Assembly (NCBI GenBank): GCA_036405135.1
Contig: DASWYF010000031.1
Location: 28,522-92,521, forward strand
Origin: Verrucomicrobiia bacterium
Lineage (GTDB): Bacteria; Verrucomicrobiota; Verrucomicrobiia; Limisphaerales; JAEYXS01
Direction of reading: 5' to 3'
DNA length: 64,000 nt
Shown here in pieces: positions 56,432-64,000 of this stretch (position 1 is the first letter of the stretch; the number at the start of each line of letters is the position of its first letter). The position numbers and the translations under genes were made by a program. Under the pieces are notes generated by a model. It did no database searches. It saw nothing but the letters and a program-made list of their open reading frames with translations, and was not told the DNA's origin.

Positions 56432-56470
56432 AATCGAGGACGACGACGAGAACGAGGACGATTACGAATA
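56432..56470. repeat. CGAGGACGACGACGAGAACGAGG stutter
   Basis: A purine-rich stutter (units CGAGGACGA, CGAGAACGA) lying between the sialidase-fold gene and the esterase gene. The inverted version is at 37978-38020. Confidence 0.75.
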
Positions 56471-56518
56471 GGCAGCTGACTATTGCGCGAGTCCCTATAC
56501 TCCCCTAGCCTGCTGCGC

Positions 56519-57331
56519 ATGCGTTATCTCCTTTGTCTGTTGCTGCTTTGTGCCACATCGGCGTTTGCGGATCTCAAAACGGATATAGAGTTTGCGAAGG
56601 CCGGTGATGTGAGCCTGACGTTGGATGCTTTCACGCCGGAGGGGGATGGTCCATTCCCTACCTGCATTCTCGTGCACGGTGGCGGGTGGATGCGCGGGGA
56701 CAAGACGACGTATATCAAGCCGTTGTTCGAGCCGTTGAGCAAAGCGGGCTTCACGTGGTTCACGATCAATTATCGTCTCGCGCCGACGAACAAGTTTCCC
56801 GCGTGTATTGAGGATACGGAAGCGGCGATACGCTGGGTGAAGGCGCATGCGAAGGAATATAAGGTGGATACGAAGCGCATCGCGATTATCGGTGAATCTG
56901 CAGGCGGACACATAGTATCGTATGTGGGCGCGAGGGCGAAGGGTGATACGGCGGTGGCGGCAGTGGTGCCTTATTATGCGCCGCATGACCTTGTCTTGCA
57001 TGCGGACACACGCAAGGCGCTGGGGCCTTCTCTTGAAGCGTTGTTCGGATTGAAGGAGTTGAATGATGAATCGCGCAAGGTGTTGAAGAATGCTTCGGCC
57101 ACGACGTATCTGCAGAAGGGTATGCCGCCGTATCTGCTCATCCACGGCACGAAGGATGAGCAGGTGCCGTATGAGCAATCCGTGAAGTTTCAGGAACAAA
57201 TGAAGGCGCTCGGGAACACGTGCGATTTCATCACGATCGAGAACGGCATCCACGGCATGGGTGGATGGCAGAAGCTGGGGTCGAATTACCAGCAGGAGAT
57301 GATCGATTGGTTGAAGAAGACGTTGAAGTGA
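56519..57331 (+). CDS. Exported alpha/beta-hydrolase, carboxylesterase (BD-FAE-like)
   Basis: 270 residues from the ATG at 56519. Signal peptide MRYLLCLLLLCATSAFA. Oxyanion motif LVHGGGWMRGDK, nucleophile IIGESAGGHI, Asp of GTKDEQVPYEQS, and late His in GIHGMGGW complete the triad. The layout resembles acetylxylan/feruloyl esterases of the BD-FAE type. It follows the sialidase-fold gene on the same strand; both are exported and might act on polysaccharides, which is inference. Confidence 0.9.
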   Translation: MRYLLCLLLLCATSAFADLKTDIEFAKAGDVSLTLDAFTPEGDGPFPTCILVHGGGWMRGDKTTYIKPLFEPLSKAGFTWFTINYRLAPTNKFPACIEDTEAAIRWVKAHAKEYKVDTKRIAIIGESAGGHIVSYVGARAKGDTAVAAVVPYYAPHDLVLHADTRKALGPSLEALFGLKELNDESRKVLKNASATTYLQKGMPPYLLIHGTKDEQVPYEQSVKFQEQMKALGNTCDFITIENGIHGMGGWQKLGSNYQQEMIDWLKKTLK

Positions 57332-57410
57332 GGGTACGGTTATCTGTCTTTTCGATTGTCTCAAACAAAGCTGATAGCGGTTGGTTGATTCAAGTTACAT
57401 TTCCCCTCAC

Positions 57411-57998
57411 CCCGGCCCTCTCCCTTGGGGCTGAGCATTACCCACAAGTCTATAAAGCGTGAATGAACAAGACTGAGGACAGGGAGAGCTGCGTTTTTCG
57501 GAGGCCGGTTTCATTTGAGAGGTCGGCGGTGAAGGCCAAAGTCAGGGCAAAGCGGCAGCTCAGTAGTGTCCAGCTATAACTGTTTAATGAAAAAAAGGTT
57601 CTGTTCTGGGTGTTCTGAGCGAATATATCGATGGTGGGAGTTTGCATCGAAGATGCTGGCACTGCAGATCTCAGCGTTTCGTTCAATGTTTTGTCAGTCT
57701 TGATCTGTTGTTTCAAGATGGCCACGTGCAGATAAGTACAGATGACAAACCCTACTTGGCAACGGACGTTTTCTGAGCGGCCTTAGAGGCTGCGCAGTCG
57801 CAATGCTGTTTGAACATCCAAGTCGGTAACACGCCGACTGTGGAAAAACACCTGTAAACATAGGCGTTTTATTTGCTCACACAAAAGATAGCTGGACACC
57901 ACTGAGCGGCAGCTTTGCCCCACCTTAATAAGGGAGTTCCCGCTGGCTGGACGCTGGTGACCACTTATGGGTAATGCTCAGCCCTTGGGGAGAGGGTG
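57411..57998. mobile_element. Nested inverted-repeat element, MITE-like or decayed insertion
   Basis: Outer arms share GGGCTGAGCATTACCCA exactly (57428-57444 and inverted 57968-57984), within longer similar flanks. Inner arms of about 31 bases (57546-57576, inverted 57888-57919) share GTGTCCAGCTAT and GGCAAAGC. The 311-base core has no transposase motif. The 823-base gap between the esterase and GreA genes consists of this element plus a dispersed repeat at its right. Confidence 0.65.
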
Positions 57999-58054
57999 GT
58001 AACATTTTCAACTGCGGAGTCTGTTTGAGCGCTGGCTCTTTTACTTCTCGCAAT

Positions 58055-58153
58055 CACTCTCGCGACCTTTCAGGCCGCTGACTGCATCCCGTTTGACAAC
58101 CCAAGGCAGACGAGCTGCCTTGGGCTATGCTCTTTTGGCCCTTTGGGCCAAAA
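58055..58153. repeat. Dispersed repeat GCGACCTTTCAGGCCGCT...CCAAGGCAGAC, copy 2
   Basis: Same order of blocks as at 47134-47245. Its right end TTTTGGCCC-TTT-GGGCCAAAA is a perfect hairpin immediately 3' of the GreA-like gene and probably serves as its terminator. Confidence 0.85.
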
Positions 58154-58154
58154 A

Positions 58155-58634
58155 TTAGCTCACCGAAAGGATGCGGTAATCACTCTTCGTTCCGGCGATC
58201 TCCATTTTGATGCGGTCGCCTTGTTTTTTGCCGATGAGTTGCTGGCCGAGCGGTGATTGCGGGGTGATGACGAGGATGTCGCGTTTTCCCACGATGACTT
58301 CGAGGCCACCGGAGCGGGAGGCGATGAAATAGAGCATCTTCTCACCTTTGGCATCGAGCTCCACCAAGGCGCCGAGATTGATCGGTTCCTCAGGTGTAAA
58401 GTCTTTCACGATCAGCTTCTGGAATTCTTCGATGGCGGCTTCCGTCTCGGCGGCCTGACGGGATTGGCCGCGTGCGAGATAGGAGGCTTCGAGGCCGCGC
58501 GTATCGTATTTATTTTCCGCTTTGCTTTGCGGGTCAGTGGCTTCGGCACGGGCTGACAACGCCGCTTTGTAATAGAGTTTCAAATCCGCAGTGAGTTGCG
58601 CGATGATCTTTTTGATGAGGGCCTGTTTCTTCAC
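58155..58634 (-). CDS. GreA/GreB-like transcription factor
   Basis: 159 residues. An N-terminal helical hairpin (about 1-75) is followed by the FKBP-like C-terminal domain with INLGALVELDA, VIVGKRDILVITPQSPLGQQLIGKKQGDRIKM in pieces. The C-terminal motif is that of GreA/GreB; the coiled-coil is rearranged relative to E. coli GreA, as in short GreAB-type proteins. It probably binds the RNA polymerase secondary channel. Its 3' end adjoins a hairpin repeat. Confidence 0.83.
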   Translation of the reverse strand: MKKQALIKKIIAQLTADLKLYYKAALSARAEATDPQSKAENKYDTRGLEASYLARGQSRQAAETEAAIEEFQKLIVKDFTPEEPINLGALVELDAKGEKMLYFIASRSGGLEVIVGKRDILVITPQSPLGQQLIGKKQGDRIKMEIAGTKSDYRILSVS

Positions 58635-58655
58635 GTCGTAAATATAAAATGAGAA

Positions 58656-58679
58656 GGCCAGCCGTTTGAGCGGCTGGCC
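58656..58679 (-). terminator. Terminator after the lactonase gene
   Basis: Nine-base perfect stem GGCCAGCCG / CGGCTGGCC with a six-base loop, located between the lactonase stop (58698) and the GreA-like start. The U run is weak (TTCTCATTTT on the minus strand). Confidence 0.7.
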
Positions 58680-58697
58680 AGATTGTTCAGTGCCAGC

Positions 58698-59819
58698 TTA
58701 CTTCTTGCGATAGACCAGACTCACAGGGAACGGCACTTCCGTGGTGTTCCCTGTTTCGCTCAGTTTGCCGGTTTTTTGGTCGATCTTGAAGACGACCAAG
58801 TTAGCAGAATCCTGATTCGCGGCGATGAGCCAGCGGCCATCGGGGCTGATGGAGAAAGCGCGCGGGTTCTTGCCGCCAGAGCTGATGTGCTGAGCGAGCG
58901 TGAGCTGGCCAGACTTCGGATCGATGGTGTAGACCACGATGGTATTATGTCCGCGATTGGAGCCGTAGAGGAACTTGCCGCTCGGATGCGCTTCCAGTTC
59001 AGCGGTGCTGAAGCCGCGCTCCACTTTCGTGCCTTCGGGCAAGGTGGAGATAGTTTGTATCTCGGTGAGGCCGCCGCCTTTGCTATCGCGTGTGTAAGCG
59101 GTGACGTTGCAGGTCATCTCGGTGATGACGTAGGCGAAGTCCGACTTCGGATGCATCACGAAGTGGCGAGGGCCAGCTCCCGGTGCGGTGCTACCGAAAG
59201 CGGGATCGCTGGGCGTCAGCTTGCCATTGCTGGCGTTGAGCTTGTAGATCATCACCTTGTCGAGGCCGAGATCCGGTACGTAAACGAAGCGGTTGGCTTC
59301 ATCCACGTAGATGCCGTGGGCGTGCGGGCCTTTCTGGCGACCGGCATCGGGGCCGGAGCCGGAGTGTTGCACGAAGTCGCTCGCTTCTTTCAAGCGACCA
59401 TCGGAGAGCACGGGGAAGACGGCGATGCTGCCGCCGCCGTAATTAGCGGCGAGGACGTGGCGACCGGTTTTATCCACCGTGAGGTGACAGGTGCCGTCGC
59501 CTTGCGCGCTGGCGTCATTCAGGAATGTCAGGGCGCCGGAATCTTCGCTGATACTGAAGGCGGAGACTTTGCCGGCGGGGCCGGTTTCATTCACGGAGTA
59601 GAGGTATTTGCCGCTGGGGTGCAGAGCTAGGAATGAGGGATTCGTCGTCGTGGCGGAGAGCGCTTTGGGAGACAACTTGCCGGTGGCGCCATCCAGTTTC
59701 ACGCGGTAGATGCCACGGCTGTCGCCCTTGGTGTAGGTGCCGACATACACGTCATAGTCTGCCGCGAGCAAGGAACCGGTGGTAATCATCATCCCCAACA
59801 GTAAACTCAGTTTCATCAT
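58698..59819 (-). CDS. Exported lactonase, 6-phosphogluconolactonase (Pgl)-like propeller
   Basis: 373 residues with a signal peptide (MMKLSLLLGMMITTGSLLA). Seven-bladed propeller phrases: YVGTYTKGDSRGIY, HPSGKYLYSVNET, CHLTVDKTGRHVLAANYGGGS, KGPHAHGIYVDEANRFVYVPDLG, GPRHFVMHPKSDFAYV, LEAHPSGKFLYGSNRG, and ISPDGRWLIAANQ. This is the lactonase family (PF10282). As it is exported, a role on sugar lactones in the periplasm is plausible, next to a sugar dehydrogenase gene on the same strand. Confidence 0.92.
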   Translation of the reverse strand: MMKLSLLLGMMITTGSLLAADYDVYVGTYTKGDSRGIYRVKLDGATGKLSPKALSATTTNPSFLALHPSGKYLYSVNETGPAGKVSAFSISEDSGALTFLNDASAQGDGTCHLTVDKTGRHVLAANYGGGSIAVFPVLSDGRLKEASDFVQHSGSGPDAGRQKGPHAHGIYVDEANRFVYVPDLGLDKVMIYKLNASNGKLTPSDPAFGSTAPGAGPRHFVMHPKSDFAYVITEMTCNVTAYTRDSKGGGLTEIQTISTLPEGTKVERGFSTAELEAHPSGKFLYGSNRGHNTIVVYTIDPKSGQLTLAQHISSGGKNPRAFSISPDGRWLIAANQDSANLVVFKIDQKTGKLSETGNTTEVPFPVSLVYRKK

Positions 59820-59882
59820 TTACCTCTAGATTTAGTGTTACGTCTTAAATCTGTTTTAAACTTCTGGTGCGCTCAGGGGAGC

Positions 59883-59930
59883 ACCCCTCACCCCGGCCCT
59901 CTCCCCTCCGAGGGGCGAGGGAGATGGAGC
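59883..59930. repeat. CCCCTCACCCCGGCCCTCTCCC repeat
   Basis: Widespread C-rich repeat followed by a complementary GAGGGGCGAGGGAGA segment, giving a hairpin between lactonase and sugar dehydrogenase genes. Related copies begin near 57402 and 61488. Confidence 0.75.
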
Positions 59931-60001
59931 GTTGCTCTGCTTTTCTCCATCACTGACATTTCGTGAGCCATGCCACGCTACGCACATCACTACGCTATAT
60001 A

Positions 60002-61318
60002 TTACTCCCCAGCAGAGGCGGGAGTGATCTTGTAAACTTTGCCGGTCTTGCCGGTGACGGCGTTGCGGCCGTTGATGAGCACGTAGAGTTCGCCATCGGC
60101 GTCTTCGCCGAAGGCGGTCACGTAGCCAGCGAGGCGACCGTTCGGGAGATTGCTCACGGGGAGGTTCTCCATGGTCCATTGGCCTTTGCCATCGGCAGGA
60201 CGGGTGGCCACGAAGAGGATGCCATCGGGCACGCCCCAGTTGCGGGACCAGTCGGCGAAGATGTATTTGCCATCAAGCGCGGAGAGCGCTTTGCCACGGT
60301 AGACGTAGCCGCCGGTGACGCTGATGCCTTTTAAGTCCGTGCCACCAGGGTGACCTTTCAGGTTTTTGTAAGCGACGATCGGATCAATGAAGCTCGTGCC
60401 GTCTTCGGCTTTGGCAGCGGGAGTCTCCGGCGGTTTGATCGGATTATCGGGGTTGAAGCCGATCATGCCTTCGCGCAGGTTCCAGCCGTAGTTGCCGCCC
60501 TTCACGATGATGTTGATCTCCTCGAACATGCTCTGGCCGACGTCTGCGGCGAAGAGTTCTTTCTTGCCGCCGCGATCGAAGGAGATGCCCCAGGGATTGC
60601 GTATGCCGTAGGCGAAGACTTCCGCTTTGCCGCCGCCTTTGGCGAACGGGTTGTCTTGCGGGATGGCGTAAGGGGCTTTGCCATCCACATCGATACGCAG
60701 GATTTTACCGAGGATGTTGTTTTTGTCCTGACCGTTGCCTTTCGGGCCGTGGCCTTTGCCGCGATCATTGCCATCGCCGCCATCACCGACGCCGATGTAG
60801 AGGAAACCATCGGGACCGAAGGCGATGCGTCCGCCGTTGTGGTTGAAGGACGGTTTATCGATCTGCAAGACGATACGTTCGGAATTAGGATCGGCTTTCG
60901 TGGGGTTCTTGGCGTCCACGGTGAACTCAGCGATGTGCATGGTGTGATCCCAGTCTTCCGGGGCACCGGCACGGCGCGGGGCGCTGTAGGCCACGTAGAA
61001 CTTGCGATTCGTCTTGAACTTGGGATGGAAGGCGAAATCCAAGAAGCCGCGCTCGTCGAAGCCATCGCGGAGCTTGGTCATCTTGGGGCGGAGATCAAGG
61101 AAGAGTTCTGCGGCGAGCTTGCCGTCTTTATCAAGGAGATGGGCGGTGCCGCTCTGGTCGGTGATAACGGTATTACCAGAACCATCCGGGATGGAGGCGA
61201 GCGCCATGGGGGACACAAGGCCGTCCGTGACCAGTTTCAGAGAAACAGGTGCCGCCGCTTGTGTCGTGAGGGTTGCGCCAAGAGAAAATACTGCCGCCAA
61301 TTTCCAAATGGATTTCAT
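60002..61318 (-). CDS. Exported PQQ-dependent sugar dehydrogenase (GDH-B/YliI type)
   Basis: 438 residues from the ATG at 61318; the frame extends upstream through a stutter repeat and is not used. Signal peptide MKSIWKLAAVFSLGATLTTQA. Propeller and cofactor features: DERGFLDFAFHPKF, SFNHNGGRIAFGPDGFLYIGVGDGGDGND, AYGIRNPWGISFDRGG and FAADVGQSMFEEIN. The H-NGG and R-NPWG motifs are conserved in soluble PQQ glucose/aldose dehydrogenases. It oxidises sugars to lactones; the lactonase next door could hydrolyse the product. Confidence 0.9.
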   Translation of the reverse strand: MKSIWKLAAVFSLGATLTTQAAAPVSLKLVTDGLVSPMALASIPDGSGNTVITDQSGTAHLLDKDGKLAAELFLDLRPKMTKLRDGFDERGFLDFAFHPKFKTNRKFYVAYSAPRRAGAPEDWDHTMHIAEFTVDAKNPTKADPNSERIVLQIDKPSFNHNGGRIAFGPDGFLYIGVGDGGDGNDRGKGHGPKGNGQDKNNILGKILRIDVDGKAPYAIPQDNPFAKGGGKAEVFAYGIRNPWGISFDRGGKKELFAADVGQSMFEEINIIVKGGNYGWNLREGMIGFNPDNPIKPPETPAAKAEDGTSFIDPIVAYKNLKGHPGGTDLKGISVTGGYVYRGKALSALDGKYIFADWSRNWGVPDGILFVATRPADGKGQWTMENLPVSNLPNGRLAGYVTAFGEDADGELYVLINGRNAVTGKTGKVYKITPASAGE

Positions 61319-61362
61319 GGCGCGCAATATGCATGGGCTCATTTCTAAAAGCGAGATGAGAA

Positions 61363-61625
61363 ATTGATTCACCACGGAGGCACGGAGGGCGCGGAGAATG
61401 GCCACAAAGAGGCAAAGAAGGCACAAAAGGAGGACTGCATGAAACTAACACCCGTAATGATAAATCAAACGAGGTCGGCTCGATCAACCCTCACCCCTAC
61501 CCTCTCCGCCGAAGCTCGGCCTGCCATTTAAGGGAGAGGGAGAACATTTAGTGCGTTGATAGAAAGGCAGGCGTGCTGGCTGTTGAATTGTTCAGATCAA
61601 GAGTTAGCGCGGACTAATGTCCGCG
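61363..61625. repeat. Block of three dispersed repeat types in a gene-free gap
   Basis: The 420-base gap holds: ACCACGGAGGCACGGAGGGC stutter (61363-61430; inverted relative at 39148), a CCCTCACCCC...GGGAGAGGG repeat (61488-61545), and a CGCGGAC-TAAT-GTCCGCG hairpin (61608-61625). No gene is seen. Confidence 0.75.
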
Positions 61626-61738
61626 GCTACGAGGGAAGGGTTCGGAAAGAACATTTTAAAATTTCATGGATACGGCATTGCGTAGTGAAGGCGCATTTGG
61701 CACAACAGCGCCTCCGAATTTTCCTTGTCGTAATGCGT

Positions 61739-62413
61739 ATGAAAAAAGAACCGAAGAAGAACGCTGAATTGCAATTGTTGAATCTCCTGAAACAGATCCT
61801 GCCGAAGGCCACGGATGATGCGAAGCTGGCGAGCAAGATCTACAGTGCGATCGAGAGCGAGTTGAAATCGAAGGCGCGCGTGAAGGCTTTTGATACTTTC
61901 TGTGAAAAGGTGGCGCTGCCTGATCTGGAGGCGCAGAGCATCGCGGAGGTGAAGGAGCAACTCGCGGCTTCGTTCGGTGACGGGGATGTGACGATCAAGC
62001 CGAACAAGAAGGAGCAGACGCTCACGGTGGAGGTCGCGATGCCGGATGGCACGCAGTTCACAAGCGAGATCAAGGTGAATCCAGACGCCAAGAACGAGAG
62101 CGATGAACAGGAAGTGAAACTGAAGTTCATCCCCTTCCCGGTCAGCCTGCCGGGTGACAAGGAGCTGGTGTGGATCATGGCGAAGCGTGAGAGCATGTCC
62201 AATGACGAGGCGGCGATCGCACTGACGAAGCTGGAGGAGGATTTCTGGGCGACAAAGGCGGGGCAGAAGCTGCAGAAAGATCGCGTGGAGAAATGCTTCC
62301 CGGAATTTATCGCGCGTGTGCCGGGCGGGATGCTCACAGAAGTGGGATTGAAGCGGCATTACAAAACGCCGGAGGTTTTGAAAGTGCTGCGGAGCGGTGG
62401 GCAGACGAAGTAA
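61739..62413 (+). CDS. Conserved hypothetical, cytoplasmic, alpha/beta
   Basis: 224 residues from the ATG at 61739 (61733 also possible). Helical N-terminal half (LLNLLKQILPKATDDAKLASKIYSAI), then strands (DVTIKPNKKEQTLTVEVAMPDGTQF), and a C-terminal helical part with WIMAKRESMSNDEAAIALTKLEEDFW. No catalytic motif, signal peptide or membrane helix. I do not recognise the family. A clear terminator follows. Confidence 0.72.
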   Translation: MKKEPKKNAELQLLNLLKQILPKATDDAKLASKIYSAIESELKSKARVKAFDTFCEKVALPDLEAQSIAEVKEQLAASFGDGDVTIKPNKKEQTLTVEVAMPDGTQFTSEIKVNPDAKNESDEQEVKLKFIPFPVSLPGDKELVWIMAKRESMSNDEAAIALTKLEEDFWATKAGQKLQKDRVEKCFPEFIARVPGGMLTEVGLKRHYKTPEVLKVLRSGGQTK

Positions 62414-62455
62414 GGGACGAACCACAGACCACACAGAATACACAGAAAAAAATTT

Positions 62456-62486
62456 CCCAAGACGGCATAGCTGTCTTGGGTTTTTT
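62456..62486 (+). terminator. Rho-independent terminator
   Basis: CCCAAGAC / GTCTTGGG stem with a nine-base loop and a T6 run, 43 bases past the hypothetical gene at 61739-62413. Confidence 0.9.
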
Positions 62487-62550
62487 CTTTTTGGGAAGTG
62501 ACGAGGGTAGCGCCTGCTGGCTGCGAGCCTGCACTACAGGGGGGGTGTGA

Positions 62551-62730
62551 TCAGGCTGGTTGGAGGGCTTTTCTGAGGCGTCGGTTTTCCAGCCACAGAG
62601 CGAGATTTGAACCGCTCAGCAAGATGGCAAATGTGTGCTTTCCGGCGAGGCGGAAGAAAACACAGCATAGAAGAAAGGCCACCAGACTGAACAGGATGAG
62701 ATAGATTCTATCTTTGAACAAAGGATTCAT
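62551..62730 (-). CDS. Possible small membrane protein
   Basis: 59 residues from the ATG at 62730. One or two hydrophobic segments (YLILFSLVAFLLCCVFF, then FAILLSGSNLALWL) and a basic C-terminus (ENRRLRKALQPA). Codons and composition suit a small membrane protein but there is no independent support. Confidence 0.4.
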   Translation of the reverse strand: MNPLFKDRIYLILFSLVAFLLCCVFFRLAGKHTFAILLSGSNLALWLENRRLRKALQPA

Positions 62731-62955
62731 GGTCGGCTGCGATTTCAGGTGGAGACTGATATGCACTTTAGCATTTGTGGTGGTTTTGCCAAGGGTAATG
62801 AGGATTTGAAAAGGTGAACCGAGGAATAAAAACACAACGCCCACGCTCCAGGGGCGATGCCTTTTGACTCTAGGATGGTGAGGTGTACACCCAGTTCTTT
62901 TGATGAGGTATGGGTGTACTGTTTAGAACGGTGAAAATGAAATGTCGGGTCGTAG

Positions 62956-63168
62956 ATGAATATCATGCAACAGAACTTGGATACTGCGGATGATGAGAAC
63001 AAAACTGCCACGGCTGAGGTGGAGGAGCATCATTCGAGTTATCTGGAGGACAAGGAGTTGCGGATCAAGAGTTACGTGCTGGTGGCGTTGGCGGGAGCGG
63101 GTTTGCTGTTCTGGTGCGGGCTGGTTTTCTGGGTGGTGACGGTGGTGATGAAGAAGTGGGGCACATGA
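62956..63168 (+). CDS. Small single-pass membrane protein
   Basis: 70 residues. An acidic N-terminal half (AEVEEHHSSYLEDKELRIKSY) precedes one helix (VLVALAGAGLLFWCGLVFWVVTVVM) with a basic end. Unknown family. The TGA stop coincides with the first bases of a direct repeat. Confidence 0.5.
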   Translation: MNIMQQNLDTADDENKTATAEVEEHHSSYLEDKELRIKSYVLVALAGAGLLFWCGLVFWVVTVVMKKWGT

Positions 63169-63253
63169 GTTTCAAGTTTTCAGTGTTCAGTTTTCAGCGG
63201 GAGCAGCAAAGCCAACATGCGAAGGTTTTCAACCGAATGGGGTCAAGCGAATG
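63166..63253. repeat. Direct repeat left of the lipoprotein gene
   Basis: Starts with TGAGTTTCAAGTTTTCAG and ends with CAACCGAATGGGGTCAAGCG. The same two blocks recur at 63679-63780 in the same orientation, so the lipoprotein gene is flanked by direct repeats about 515-525 bases apart. Confidence 0.85.
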
Positions 63254-63263
63254 AAAAGCTGGT

Positions 63264-63689
63264 TCACTTTTGTTTCTTCAAGATCATGTCGCTTGAGATG
63301 GCGAAGGTTATACGTTCTACGGTTGGTCCATCGGGGATTGGCCAGTAGGTGCGACCGCTGGTCTGCTCTGGCGCACTGAGAACTGTGTTGGATTGCGGGT
63401 CGTACATCACAGAAAAGTGTTCATTGGGCGTGAGATTGATCTCGGCAGATTTCTCAACGATCTTCCATTTGCCTGATTCGCCAACGATTTCCTTCCCAGC
63501 CACCCAACACGAGTGGGTATAGGTTCCATCACTTTTAAAGATCACGACTTCCCTGAGTTTTCCGTGTGTGGCTTCATATGTGCCGGGAAAGTTCGCGACC
63601 CAATTCGCCGGAAGGGTGCCCTTATCTGAGCAGGCGATCGCCATAAGGAGCGGCAGCAGGATGAGGTATTGGAAGGAAATGAGTTTCAA
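63264..63689 (-). CDS. Small lipoprotein, unknown
   Basis: 141 residues with a TTG start at 63689, inside the right flanking repeat. The signal MKLISFQYLILLPLLMAIAC has a lipobox-like LMAIAC. The mature part is a small beta-rich domain (FPGTYEATHGKLREVVIFKSDGTYTHSCWV, then GKWKIVEKSAEINLTPNE), reminiscent of lipocalin-like proteins. Function unknown. The flanking direct repeats suggest insertion or excision potential. Confidence 0.65.
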   Translation of the reverse strand: MKLISFQYLILLPLLMAIACSDKGTLPANWVANFPGTYEATHGKLREVVIFKSDGTYTHSCWVAGKEIVGESGKWKIVEKSAEINLTPNEHFSVMYDPQSNTVLSAPEQTSGRTYWPIPDGPTVERITFAISSDMILKKQK

Positions 63690-63780
63690 GTTTTCAGGCC
63701 GGTTGCGCCGGCGGGTCTATAAGTGCCAATGTGCAATAGCCGATAGCCAACGTTTTCAACCGAATGGGGTCAAGCGAATG
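63679..63780. repeat. Direct repeat right of the lipoprotein gene
   Basis: Second copy of the TGAGTTTCAAGTTTTCAG ... CAACCGAATGGGGTCAAGCG pair, same orientation as 63166-63253; the middle differs. Confidence 0.85.
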
Positions 63781-63907
63781 GAGGGGAATGGGTCGGGATA
63801 GGACTCATGGGACGTATGGTGGGAGGTTTTGAAATATTTCATGTTTTTAAAAAGATTATTGGTTCTTCGCTGTTTTCAGTGGAATGGGGATTTGGTAGGA
63901 GGAGGAG

Positions 63908-64000
63908 ATGACACCAGAGCGACTGTTTCATGAGTTATTGGGCTTGGGGATGAACTGGGAGGTGAAGGCGAGCCGGTTTGACCGGGACGACGGATTGGTC
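63908..64000 (+). CDS. Probable ISL3-type transposase, N-terminal 31 residues, cut by window edge
   Basis: Starts at an ATG directly after an AGGAGGAG ribosome-binding site and stays open to the window edge: MTPERLFHELLGLGMNWEV then KASRFDRDDGLV. The LF...LLGLG-x-x-WEV-x-x-x-RFD pattern resembles the N-terminus of ISL3-family transposases. The left end of the element, if present, lies in 63781-63907, but no terminal repeat could be confirmed. Confidence 0.5.
   Translation, partial: MTPERLFHELLGLGMNWEVKASRFDRDDGLV

Noticed and set aside
57450..57725. Minus-strand frame inside the nested inverted-repeat element
   Set aside because: It crosses an inverted-repeat arm, lacks a ribosome-binding site and has no transposase motif.

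Overview
The window looks like chromosomal DNA of a Gram-negative bacterium of the PVC group, most likely a Verrucomicrobiota of the Limisphaerales/Pedosphaerales type. This is inferred from gene content: a MoxR/DUF58/VWA/DUF4175 cluster with a DUF4159 gene, many Tat or Sec signal peptides on uncharacterised enzymes, a large YfhO-like membrane protein, a Gfo/Idh/MocA oxidoreductase, and intergenic DNA full of short stuttering repeats. No rRNA, tRNA, CRISPR array or complete insertion sequence was found. Both ends cut genes: a caspase-like gene on the left and a probable transposase on the right.

Layout. 1-12.2 kb: a minus-strand operon running DUF4159, MoxR, DUF58, BatA-like VWA, DUF4175, VWA/GATase-like, caspase-like; most junctions from DUF58 on are ATGA or one-base overlaps. 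12.4-22.7 kb: housekeeping genes (YacG, an alkyltransferase-like protein, a thioredoxin-TPR protein, Sel1 proteins, NADAR, CCA-adding enzyme, DEAD-box helicase, a lone GspE/PilB ATPase, a metallophosphoesterase, a cNMP-binding protein). 22.8-26.1 kb: an outer-membrane protein, divergent from an NO-response operon (truncated haemoglobin, NsrR-like regulator, CxxCH protein) with an NsrR-type box at its promoter. 26.1-37.9 kb: RdgB, a Rieske protein, YfhO-like protein, methyltransferase, Nif3, a double Kelch protein, SpeA and a membrane protein. 38-39.3 kb: gene-free repeat debris. 39.3-51.5 kb: two small proteins, J-domain protein, SNF2 helicase, Gfo/Idh/MocA oxidoreductase, CII-like regulator, rhomboid protease, a secreted HEWGTFT protein and a two-component system. 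51.5-64 kb: ArgG, a HAD phosphatase, VOC protein, two SUKH-type genes, a sialidase-fold EF-hand protein, an esterase, GreA-like factor, lactonase, PQQ-type sugar dehydrogenase, small membrane and lipoproteins, and the start of a transposase.

Two things stand out. The first is the NO-response operon, in which an uncharacterised single-haem-motif exported protein is translationally coupled to an NsrR-type sensor and a truncated globin, behind a near-perfect NsrR-like palindrome. The second is the set of at least eight families of dispersed intergenic stutter or palindromic repeats. Several abut neighbouring genes so closely that they supply the stop codon, the last residues or possibly the start codon, and one palindrome lies in frame inside a coding sequence.
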